Assembly (NCBI GenBank): GCA_027486155.1 | Contig: JAIXPR010000119.1 | Span: forward strand, 1-11,335 | Direction: 5' to 3' | DNA: 11,335 nucleotides | DNA from: Pseudomonadota bacterium | GTDB lineage: Bacteria > Bdellovibrionota_C > UBA2361 > OMII01 | Shown: positions 1-6,529 of the stretch, in pieces | Numbering within the stretch: the first letter of the stretch is position 1 | How the letters are laid out: each line of letters opens with the position of its first letter | Position numbers and translations under genes: made by a program | Notes under the pieces: model-generated | Told to the model about the DNA's origin: nothing | Databases searched by the model: none | The model's input: the letters and a program-made list of their open reading frames with translations, nothing else

Positions 1-123
1 ATCATCAAGAATCTTTGTGATCATGCCGTACAGCGGATAGGTATTACCAACCTCGACATCGCCGAACTTAACTTCACAACCGAACTTCTCAAACATATTT
101 GGATTCTTGTCTTGATTTTCCAT
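1..123 (-). CDS. Unrecognised protein, N-terminal 41 residues only
   Basis: This is the start of a gene that runs off the left edge. It begins MENQDKNPNMFEKF and continues with a stretch containing GDVEVGNTYPLYGMITKILDD. The ATG at 121-123 is preceded by GAGG eight bases upstream, a good ribosome binding site, and the frame stays open to the edge. The visible part is soluble-looking and rich in Asp, Glu and Asn, with no signal peptide or membrane segment. I do not recognise a family from 41 residues. It is separated from the MEMO-family gene by 168 bases and has its own -10-like element, so it is probably transcribed separately. Confidence 0.6.
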   Translation of the reverse strand, partial: MENQDKNPNMFEKFGCEVKFGDVEVGNTYPLYGMITKILDD

Positions 124-148
124 CTTATAACCTCACAAAGAAGCACAA

Positions 149-154
149 CGTATA
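149..154 (-). promoter_or_regulatory. Possible -10 element for the left-edge gene
   Basis: On the minus strand the hexamer TATACG lies about 25 bases upstream of the ATG and is part of the palindrome GTATAC, preceded by a run of six G. A start about 7 bases downstream would give a short leader carrying the GAGG ribosome binding site. No convincing -35 is present (best match TTCGCC at 17 bases), so this is a weak call. Confidence 0.3.
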
Positions 155-291
155 CCCCCCTATCAGCTACGGGCGAAATGATGCTTCAGGCAAATCAGAA
201 TGGCTCGGAACTAACTTCACAAAAGCTGTAATATCAGGTACCTAATGGCGATATTTTTCATGAGTTCGCTCTACGCAGAACACGCAACAGA

Positions 292-1608
292 CTACGAAAA
301 AAACGCATTTTCCTGGGTTCCTCTGCGATACATCGCCACCCCCGCGAACGTAACCGCGCAATCACTAGGATAATCCACCGCCTGATCGTAGGCGACGACA
401 TCCACCTCGGTCCTGCCGCCTAACCGGTTCAATACATCGAGCACGAGATACATCGTTGGGAAGCCGCATACCCTTCGAGCGTCTTGGTCTTCCGCGATAT
501 GATCGAAGAGCGCCTTGTGGTTGCAATCCTCAATCGCGCGGAGGTACTGCTGGTCGCGGTAGCTTATCTCTCGCATGCGCTCCGGTGAGAGCGCGCCTTC
601 GTCACCAAATGAACGGCCGACGTGAGCCATATCGACTCCGGCGAGGAACGCGATCTTCTCCCCTCGCTTCGTGCGCTCCTTAATGATCTCTGTGAGCGCC
701 CCGGCAAAGGTCTCGTACTCCTCCCACTCATGCGGATACCGCATCGCCTCAAGCATCTGGTGATAACTTCCAACAAGGATCGGAACAACAGGGACATCCG
801 GCTGCACCGCTGAAAGAAAGGGAAGCTGCAATTCTAGGGAGTGCTCTCGACGGTGGAGGTATTGATCAGCGAATGAGCGCTCGACACCGAAGCGATTCGC
901 GAGCTGCGTGACAAACGCTTGGTCGCACGGATGTGTACCAATCGGAGATTGAAAATCTTTCGCGCAGAGATGGAAGATCCGTCTACTGTACTGATGCGCC
1001 GTGCCGATCAAAATGTAGGTATCGGCGCGGGATTCCGACAGTCGTGGATAGATAGCGCCGTAACAGGCCCTACCTCTACGGTAGTCGATGTGCGGAGCAA
1101 TCAGGCAAGCGATATCTCGCTTCATCTCAGACGTGTCAAAGGGTTTGAGATACCCGATGATCATTCGAGCAAGCTCATCCTTACTTGCCGGATACGCGCC
1201 ACCCGCGAGCGCCGGCGCGCGAACCGGCGCGGAGTGAAAGGCGTCCCTGGCGAGCTTCTCCGCGGCGAAATAGCGCGCGTTCGCCATAAAGAGGTGATCA
1301 TCGAGTCGGGTAATGAGCTCGCGAAGGATCTCTGGGGTGAGCCCCTGAGGGGCGAACTTCGCCACGATCTGCTCACTCGTCTGTACGCCATCGAGCTCAA
1401 CGATGACTGGAGCGAACTGGGGCATAAGGGCGAGCGGCGCGGCGGAGATGCCGATCGGGCACTGAATCACGAGCGCGTCCTGGCCATCAAGGTTATGGAT
1501 CCTGATGTCGAGGGGCCAGCGGAGTTTGGGGCGGGTAAAGGTTGCGTCCATGCCTGGCAACCAGGGTACCGCACTACTCAGGAACGGAGCAAAGGGATTT
1601 ACCGCCAT
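292..1608 (-). CDS. MEMO1-family protein (AmmeMemoRadiSam B-like) with extra N-terminal domain
   Basis: The 438-residue protein has a MEMO1-family domain at about residues 128-430. Hallmark motifs are LIAPHIDYRRG (169-179), IGTAHQYS (201-208), REHSLELQLPFL (254-265), AGVDMAHVG (323-331) and RRVCGFPTMYLVL (378-390). By comparison with human MEMO1, His173, His205, Asp326, His329 and Cys381 would form the metal (iron) site, and all are present. Residues about 40-125 form an additional, probably winged-helix or PqqD-like domain, which is an inference from pattern. The family is related to extradiol dioxygenases, and its bacterial role is unsettled. The companion AMMECR1 and radical SAM proteins are not in the window. 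The ATG at 1608 is the earliest possible in-frame start because TGA directly precedes it. Its AGGAGG site is unusually far away (19 bases). Met20 at 1551 is an alternative start. It lies 23 bases after a small unknown gene and is probably co-transcribed with it. Confidence 0.85.
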   Translation of the reverse strand: MAVNPFAPFLSSAVPWLPGMDATFTRPKLRWPLDIRIHNLDGQDALVIQCPIGISAAPLALMPQFAPVIVELDGVQTSEQIVAKFAPQGLTPEILRELITRLDDHLFMANARYFAAEKLARDAFHSAPVRAPALAGGAYPASKDELARMIIGYLKPFDTSEMKRDIACLIAPHIDYRRGRACYGAIYPRLSESRADTYILIGTAHQYSRRIFHLCAKDFQSPIGTHPCDQAFVTQLANRFGVERSFADQYLHRREHSLELQLPFLSAVQPDVPVVPILVGSYHQMLEAMRYPHEWEEYETFAGALTEIIKERTKRGEKIAFLAGVDMAHVGRSFGDEGALSPERMREISYRDQQYLRAIEDCNHKALFDHIAEDQDARRVCGFPTMYLVLDVLNRLGGRTEVDVVAYDQAVDYPSDCAVTFAGVAMYRRGTQENAFFS

Positions 1609-1633
1609 TCACTACGTTGCGAAAACGCCTCCT
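1609..1633 (-). promoter_or_regulatory. Ribosome binding site of the MEMO gene, with hairpin spacer
   Basis: On the minus strand AGGAGG (1633-1628) overlaps the TAG stop of the upstream gene. It is 19 bases from the MEMO ATG, too far for ordinary initiation. The spacer begins with CGTTTTCGCAACG, which can fold as a 4-bp stem (CGTT/AACG) with a TTCGC loop. Folding would leave six bases (TAGTGA) before the ATG, close to the usual distance. The site is seen directly; the function of the hairpin is inferred. Confidence 0.4.
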
Positions 1634-2090
1634 ACCGCTCCCGCGGATCGCCAGACGGCTCCGCGACGGAGTATCGGCCGGACTTCGAGAGCTCCCGACG
1701 AAGAGAGCTTGCCAGCTCGTCCGTATCCACCCGCCCGAGAGCGGACACGGGACAGGGCGAAACCTCTACACGAGAGTCCGCAAAGGGTACGATGAGCACC
1801 TTCACCGCGGGGGATGAAATAAAGCGCCAGTGAGAACCGCGGTTGGGATCGCGCCCTGGGACGTGAATGCTGCACAGCACCATGCCGTTCGACATCTCGG
1901 TGTCGACGAACCAGCTGTCAGCGAAAGCGGGGGCGACCACTTTGAGAGCGGCTTTCACCGTCTCTATGAATCGCTCCAGTCGAACTGGCATCTCGCTTGT
2001 GCGATCCTCAGACAACACATGGTGAGGTCGGCGTGGTGGAAGGGAGAGCGATGCAGAGGAGATTCGGGGCAGCAACAGGGGTTGGTACAT
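1632..2090 (-). CDS. Small protein of unknown function upstream of the MEMO gene
   Basis: I do not recognise a family. The convincing part starts at an internal Met (MPVRLERFIETVKAALK) and runs 119 residues, with an amphipathic N-terminal helix, a mixed alpha/beta core (SWFVDTEMSNGMVLCSIHV) and a C-terminal helix (DTDELASSLRREL). No signal peptide or membrane segment is visible. The start is uncertain. The ATG at 2090 is chosen because GAGG lies eight bases before it. The ATG at 1991 gives the shorter protein without the proline- and arginine-rich leader but has a poor ribosome binding site. If a competing frame (1964-2200) is translated, 1991 would be the start, by translational coupling. 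The TAG stop forms part of the AGGAGG site of the MEMO gene, which suggests one operon and a shared pathway. Confidence 0.5.
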   Translation of the reverse strand: MYQPLLLPRISSASLSLPPRRPHHVLSEDRTSEMPVRLERFIETVKAALKVVAPAFADSWFVDTEMSNGMVLCSIHVPGRDPNRGSHWRFISSPAVKVLIVPFADSRVEVSPCPVSALGRVDTDELASSLRRELSKSGRYSVAEPSGDPRER

Positions 2091-2200
2091 ACGCGACACC
2101 TCACATGGCAAGGATTTGACGACCGACCGGGCATAACACAATTCAGTCGGATGGTGGTGAAATACTTGTCGTCTTCTGGCATTTGAGAGGATTTAGGCAT
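1964..2200 (-). CDS. Possible small cysteine-rich ORF overlapping the unknown gene
   Basis: This 78-codon frame starts at ATG 2200 after the purine-rich stretch AAGGGAAGGGGG, five bases from the ATG. Its beginning, MPKSSQMPEDDKYFTTIRLN, has coding-like codons. The middle is rich in cysteine (NPCHVRCRVCTNPCCC), and the ORF has about a dozen Cys in all. It ends 28 bases inside the shorter version (start 1991) of the next gene. It could be a real short gene coupled to that one, or the true N-terminus of a gene now broken by a frameshift. It could also be chance. It competes with the ATG-2090 start used in the neighbouring entry, so both cannot be right. Confidence 0.25.
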   Translation of the reverse strand: MPKSSQMPEDDKYFTTIRLNCVMPGRSSNPCHVRCRVCTNPCCCPESPLHRSPFHHADLTMCCLRIAQARCQFDWSDS

Positions 2201-2429
2201 CAAGGCCCCCTTCCCTTAGGACAGTACCGATCCACCCGGTGTGGCTCTCGAGCGCTCGTGCAGGGCGGCGCTGATGCGGCCTGTAGAATGTAACGCAATG
2301 CTCCTACGCGTCGATTGAAGACGCCCGCGCAATCCCAAACATCAGGAAAGCCTCAGGAATTCGCCACTTTCCTGGCCGATAGAGCGCTTGCGTAGACCTA
2401 CAGGGGTAGCGATGCCCATCGAGGCCTCC
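2091..2429. other. Intergenic region between lipase gene and unknown gene
   Basis: There is no gene with support beyond the competing frame that reaches in from the left to 2200. The region holds an 8-bp perfect inverted repeat (2343-2374), a perfect 10-bp palindrome CGAGCGCTCG (2249-2258) and the purine-rich ribosome-binding-like stretch at 2206-2217. No intrinsic terminator with a T-run is visible after the lipase stop, and no convincing -35/-10 pair was found. Confidence 0.5.
2343..2374. repeat. 8-bp perfect inverted repeat with 16-base spacer
   Basis: CAGGAAAG (2343-2350) and CTTTCCTG (2367-2374) are exact reverse complements. No T-run follows on either strand, so it is not a standard terminator. 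It lies just downstream of the lipase gene and upstream of the unknown/MEMO unit, and could be an operator or an RNA hairpin. Confidence 0.45.
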
Positions 2430-3746
2430 CTATTCTCCAACACACCCGTTAGCTGCAGACTTCCCGGCAAATCGGTCGGCTACCCACGGTAGGTAGAGAG
2501 GCTGCGCTACTCCTGGAGTACTAAAGTGTGTCTGTTCGCCGGGCAACTGCACCCGCGCGACGTTGCCTCCCATCTTGCACATCCGCTCTCGGTAGAGCTT
2601 ACCCATAATCGGTGGAACCGTTACATCCTTGCTACCGAAGTACACGATCACCGGAGCGATAGGCTTTTCTTTGGTGCCACTTCCAACAATCAGAGCATCT
2701 GCCCACGCCATCGCGTTCGTAGGATCACTCTTCATAAGGGACGTGAAGTCATCACCAAAGGTGTAGTGCAAGGTGTCGGCGGCAACGTGCATACACTTGT
2801 TAGACATAACTTCATTCACCACCTTGGCGCCCTCATCCGTAAAGAGGTCACTCATCTGAAGCTTGTCTGAGAAAGCCGCGTGAGTTGCCCATAGGTTCAT
2901 CGTGAGATGCGCAAAGTCAAAAACATTACTGGAGAAATTTTTAGCAACACCTTCGAGCATAGCCTCCGCGGTCGCCTCGTTTATTCCTCCACTAGGCATG
3001 GTGGTCGAAGCATCAGGCGGCGCCATCGCCACGAACCCTACCATTTCGATGCCGTCAAACGCGGTGCCCTTCCGATTGATGTAGTCTCCCGAGCTCGCCG
3101 CGGCGATCGTCGCACCGCCACCTTGTGACCATCCATATATAAGCGCCTTTTTACTCGCTCCTACCTCTCTGAGATCGCCAGCCGCGCGGGCCGCGTTAAT
3201 GACGTCACGGGCCTGCGTAGCGGCGATCGCGTAGTGATGCACACCACCTCCACCTAAGCCTTGGTAGTCGGACGCAACCACGATGTAACCTTGGTCGACT
3301 AATTCCTGTAATGCCGGGATCCCATAGTCGGTCCACGAGTTTCCTCCGACAACGAAGTACTGATTAAGAGGTACCGCGGGATTCTCTACTTGGGATGGCC
3401 CACAGTTTTGAGCCGTCCCTGTTGTTCCGTGAGCCCAAGACACAACGGGTCGTCCGCCCTTTGGCGCCGCGCCAATCGGTGCGACGACAAGCCCGGTTGA
3501 GATAGTTGGGCGGTCACGAAGGTCTGATGAGATGTAGGCGATTCGCCACGCCTGCGCGCCCAATACGGTTGTAGAGATCTTTTCTCTCTTAATAATGGTG
3601 CCGAGATTCCCTTCTGGCTTCATCTTAGCCACTGCCGCGTAGAAAGGAGGCACGAATACCTCAGCGAACGCTGTTGACGACGGAAACAGGCCGAGTGCTG
3701 AAAGGATTATTGTTTGAAACAGGGTCCGCTTGGCTAGATTACTCAC
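2430..3746 (-). CDS. Exported lipase/esterase of the secretory lipase (LIP) family
   Basis: The alpha/beta-hydrolase is 438 residues from a GTG start. That start is chosen because GAGAGG lies seven bases upstream and because it places a clean signal peptide at the N-terminus: AKR at 5-7, a hydrophobic core, and likely cleavage after AFA at residue 28. The frame extends upstream to a TTG at 3842, but that would bury the signal. Family hallmarks are the oxyanion region SWAHGTTG (His106-Gly107), SDYQGLG, the nucleophile elbow GWSQGGG (Ser207), a likely acid in FGSKDVTVPP (Asp374) and a likely catalytic His in QTHFSTPG (His407). Four Cys in the mature part could form disulfides. LIP enzymes hydrolyse acylglycerols or other esters outside the cytoplasm. 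Substrate and final location (periplasm or secreted) cannot be told from sequence. It follows the AsmA gene by 162 bases on the same strand. Confidence 0.85.
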   Translation of the reverse strand: MSNLAKRTLFQTIILSALGLFPSSTAFAEVFVPPFYAAVAKMKPEGNLGTIIKREKISTTVLGAQAWRIAYISSDLRDRPTISTGLVVAPIGAAPKGGRPVVSWAHGTTGTAQNCGPSQVENPAVPLNQYFVVGGNSWTDYGIPALQELVDQGYIVVASDYQGLGGGGVHHYAIAATQARDVINAARAAGDLREVGASKKALIYGWSQGGGATIAAASSGDYINRKGTAFDGIEMVGFVAMAPPDASTTMPSGGINEATAEAMLEGVAKNFSSNVFDFAHLTMNLWATHAAFSDKLQMSDLFTDEGAKVVNEVMSNKCMHVAADTLHYTFGDDFTSLMKSDPTNAMAWADALIVGSGTKEKPIAPVIVYFGSKDVTVPPIMGKLYRERMCKMGGNVARVQLPGEQTHFSTPGVAQPLYLPWVADRFAGKSAANGCVGE

Positions 3747-3753
3747 TGAGCAT

Positions 3754-3759
3754 CCTCTC
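3754..3759 (-). promoter_or_regulatory. Ribosome binding site that fixes the GTG start of the lipase gene
   Basis: GAGAGG on the minus strand lies seven bases before GTG 3746-3744. This supports the GTG start over the upstream TTG, and the resulting protein begins directly with an export signal. Confidence 0.6.
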
Positions 3760-3908
3760 TGAAAGACTAACTGAAATTCCGCGCTACGTAGTGGGCGCGC
3801 TGAACGAAGCACCGCGCGATCACTACCCTCGATACCACTCAAACTTTTGTGGGACCAGTCTCGTTTTTCCTGCTCCTTTCGATCAGGTGCGATGAAGGAT
3901 CTAAGACC

Positions 3909-6176
3909 TTACGGCGAGGGGGATGATTTCCCCTCAACAGCTTCATCAATACTGTCGATGAGGTCTCTCCCGCTCGCAAAACGCCCTATCGCCTCCATGT
4001 CAGGGGAGAATGAAGGAGCCTCAAGAGTTCCGGACACCGTGAGGGGGATAGCTATTCTTCCCTCCCGTGCCAGGAAGCTTCCTAGTGACTCAATCCCAAA
4101 ACCCAACATGCGAAAGGTCTCTTCCAGGTATACGAGAGAGACGTTGCCGCTGAGCACCGAGTCCAAGCCTGCCTTTAGACCGCCCTCAACGGTCAGGTTG
4201 CTGAACTGAAGCCGCAGGTCGGGCATTGAGAGAGCGCGATCGCCGATCACCAACGACGAGGAGAATCCACCGTCTAGTAGCGGCTCTGGCCCCTTGGCGG
4301 GCGTTATCTTCGGCCCAACGAATGGGATGGACGTAATGGCCCCTTGAGCGAGCTCCTGCACGTCGATCGTAGTGAACACGACATCTGAGAGACGCGCTGA
4401 ACCAGTGCCCTGTGCGGTACCCGGCATATCCGCGCTATCAGCGCTTACTGACACTGTAACCAAGTCAGCACTTCCCTGCAGGGGAGCATCTTCGCGTTGG
4501 ACAACGGCGCGGTAGAGGCTCGACAGGCTGATGTTAGAGGCGTGCATAGTAGCATCCATCGGCCCCTTCTTGTGGCGACCTAAGGTTAGCGTAGCTGCGA
4601 GCGAGCCTCCTCCAACGGAAAATGAAGTGTTTGAAAGCTTGTATTCGGCGGGGGTCATGGCGAAGAACGTCGCCCCTCGGAGAGGCTCGCCAACAGAGGA
4701 CGTTGATAAATTGTCAGAGGAAAACGTCTTTAGTTTCGAGGCGACTGACATCTGTACCGTGCCGCCAGTATCACTAAGTTTTTTGTCCAAGACAGACATC
4801 TCGCCGCCCGCGATGGTCACAGGCCCGGTCACCGAATAGCCACCGGCTTCAGGAATCGTGATCATCAGCGGAGCGGACACTGTTCCCACCGATGTAATCA
4901 CGATGTTCGGGTTCACGAGGTAAATGCTTGAGGCGTCGAGGACAAGGCGCACCGCCACATCGCCGGCCGATGAGATCTCTCCAGAGATCCTTTCGAGCTT
5001 GGCCGATGCGCGCTCGATCGTAGTGTCCTCATCAGCAAACCCAAAGTTCGAAACATCGAGGTTTCCTACCACAGAGAGTGATGCTGCAGTATCTACTGTC
5101 AGATCTCCCCGCACCGCCTCCACCGTGTACGTGTCTCGGTCATCCCGGCAATGGAAGCGACGCACCTGCACCGACGAAGACGCGCGCTGCAGCGTAGCAC
5201 CTGCGATTCGTGATCGTAGCCCCACGAGCGAAACCTCTTCCGCCGACATCGTTCCTCCGAGCGAGGCCTTAGTGAGTTGAACGTCTCCTGAAATATCAAA
5301 GATATCCCCCGAAGCCTCTACATCAAATCGAAAAGCGGCCTCACCACTGATGCTCGAGAGCCCGGAGAGAAACATTCCTTCATACCGAGCTAACGTAATT
5401 CGCTCCGCGCGGATCGAGCCTCTTCCAGTTTTCAGAGCGCCATCGTAGGTTCCCGAGACTGCGACAGATTGCCCGCCGAGAGAAACCGCGCTTGAAGGAA
5501 GCGAGAAGGCGGATCGTGCTGGATCCAAGGAGGCGTTGTCGGCTTTGAGCGAAAAAGGGACCTCATCGAGGGAGCCGCTCAGACTGAGCTTGGGTAAAGA
5601 AACGAGCCCGTTGCTTACGGCCAATGAAGCGCGCAGGTCATCGACCACAATCGTATGCCGCTCTTGCGCTCCAAAAAGCGTAAGACGCCCAGAGATTACT
5701 CTCAGGTCATCAAGGCTGGTTGAAATGGAGAGACTCGTTGACGGCATTGCGGCAGCTTGCGATGGAGCTGCGCCGCCGCTCGGAACATCACAGCGCTCTC
5801 CAGACTCGGTAACCAAGGAAGCGCTGCCATCCTTAATCCCTAAGGCACCATCCAGAGCCTCCACCTCCACCCGTCGGATCTCGAGGCGCTTCTGCAGTAG
5901 CGGCAGCAGCTCGACCCGGACGGACACGCTTCCTAGCCTCCACGTCGAGCAGCCGGCACTGGATGTGGCGATTCCATCCTCAAGCCGAACGCCAAGAAAC
6001 GGAAGTAGCTTAAAGGACGCCGCCGCAAAGGTTATCTGGTAGCCGGTAGCGTCTGAAAGCGCGCGTTCAAGGTGGGGCCTAAGGAGCGCAAGAAGCCTGC
6101 CGCGGAAGGCCATGCCTAATCCTAGGGACAAGCCAACAACCATAAGGGTTGAGATAAGGAGCCGTCTAAGCTTCAT
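3909..6176 (-). CDS. AsmA-family envelope protein
   Basis: This 755-residue protein belongs to the AsmA/TamB-like group of envelope proteins. Family members are anchored in the inner membrane with a long beta-rich periplasmic part and are linked to phospholipid transport or outer-membrane homeostasis. It opens with MKLRRLLIS and one membrane segment (about residues 4-24). An AsmA N-terminal block follows (ATGYQITFAAASFKLLPFL), then long beta-strand repeats. The C-terminal AsmA-like region includes LGRHKKGPMDATMHASNISL, AQGAITSIPFVG and REGRIAIPLTVSGTLEAPSF. ATG 6176 gives a clean signal anchor but has no clear ribosome binding site. A CTG 15 bases upstream (6191) sits nine bases after GGAGG and is a possible alternative start. 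The lipase gene follows on the same strand. The precise cargo is unknown. Confidence 0.8.
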   Translation of the reverse strand: MKLRRLLISTLMVVGLSLGLGMAFRGRLLALLRPHLERALSDATGYQITFAAASFKLLPFLGVRLEDGIATSSAGCSTWRLGSVSVRVELLPLLQKRLEIRRVEVEALDGALGIKDGSASLVTESGERCDVPSGGAAPSQAAAMPSTSLSISTSLDDLRVISGRLTLFGAQERHTIVVDDLRASLAVSNGLVSLPKLSLSGSLDEVPFSLKADNASLDPARSAFSLPSSAVSLGGQSVAVSGTYDGALKTGRGSIRAERITLARYEGMFLSGLSSISGEAAFRFDVEASGDIFDISGDVQLTKASLGGTMSAEEVSLVGLRSRIAGATLQRASSSVQVRRFHCRDDRDTYTVEAVRGDLTVDTAASLSVVGNLDVSNFGFADEDTTIERASAKLERISGEISSAGDVAVRLVLDASSIYLVNPNIVITSVGTVSAPLMITIPEAGGYSVTGPVTIAGGEMSVLDKKLSDTGGTVQMSVASKLKTFSSDNLSTSSVGEPLRGATFFAMTPAEYKLSNTSFSVGGGSLAATLTLGRHKKGPMDATMHASNISLSSLYRAVVQREDAPLQGSADLVTVSVSADSADMPGTAQGTGSARLSDVVFTTIDVQELAQGAITSIPFVGPKITPAKGPEPLLDGGFSSSLVIGDRALSMPDLRLQFSNLTVEGGLKAGLDSVLSGNVSLVYLEETFRMLGFGIESLGSFLAREGRIAIPLTVSGTLEAPSFSPDMEAIGRFASGRDLIDSIDEAVEGKSSPSP

Positions 6177-6508
6177 CGTGCATGAAATCAGGTAGCAAGG
6201 CCTCCCCGGACTGGCGATCCTTCGGGCAGAAACATAGCGAGAGCCGCTCAGCGTGAACGGCACCGGAAAATCCTTGCACTGGTTCGTGCTCCCGTCAAAC
6301 AGGAATGCGCTATACTCTTCTGTGTCTACTCCCCCATGGCAGCCATGACCTTCTCACTTTCTGCGGCACAGGATCTCCCATCTCAAGCTGCGCGGCCACA
6401 TACGCACGTCGAAAGTGCCAGGAAGCAAAGTCACTTGTTCCGGGCTGCGACGAAGAAAAAGCAGAAAGTCATGACTGACTCACATTTCCGACACACATTT
6501 CCCTGTAA
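6177..6508. other. Intergenic region between the hydratase-like gene and the AsmA gene
   Basis: No recognised gene lies here. The region holds the possible AsmA promoter (6270-6298), a 13-base palindrome CATGGCAGCCATG (6335-6347) and a plus-strand short frame (6336-6512, 58 codons, basic, no ribosome binding site). The hairpin sequence at 6508-6529 begins at its right edge. No T-run terminator for the hydratase-like gene was seen. Confidence 0.5.
6270..6298 (-). promoter_or_regulatory. Possible promoter for the AsmA gene
   Basis: On the minus strand TTGACG (6298-6293) matches the -35 consensus at five of six positions. Seventeen bases later AAGGAT (6275-6270) is a weak -10 with three matches. 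A start near 6263 would give a leader of about 87 bases. A separate -10-like TATAGC sits at 6314-6309 without a -35. Confidence 0.3.
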
Positions 6509-6529
6509 TTAGGAAAATATGGTCCTAAT
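6508..6529. repeat. Inverted repeat over the stop codon of the hydratase-like gene
   Basis: ATTAGGA (6508-6514) and TCCTAAT (6523-6529) are exact reverse complements with an 8-base spacer. The TAA stop of the hydratase-like gene (6509-6511) lies in one arm. On the minus strand the arm is followed by TACAGGG rather than a T-run, so it may be a 3'-end stabilising or weak termination hairpin, or chance. Confidence 0.35.

Noticed and set aside
919..1833. A 304-codon open frame on the plus strand
   Set aside because: It lies opposite the MEMO gene and the unknown gene. The MEMO frame has clear conserved motifs, and the plus-strand product is arginine-rich with no recognisable family pattern.
1830..2186. 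A 118-codon plus-strand frame with a plausible-looking protein
   Set aside because: Opposite the unknown gene, with no ribosome binding site and no recognisable motif. The opposite strand has better coding support and a logical operon position.
2249..2258. Palindrome CGAGCGCTCG as a regulator site
   Set aside because: A single 10-base GC-rich palindrome with no recurrence near a promoter is easily expected by chance.
3747..3842. Longer version of the lipase starting at TTG 3842
   Set aside because: It would place 32 residues before the signal peptide. The GTG at 3746 has a strong ribosome binding site and gives a normal export signal.
5536..6042. A 168-codon plus-strand frame inside the AsmA gene
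   Set aside because: Serine/arginine-rich shadow of a well-supported AsmA coding sequence on the other strand.
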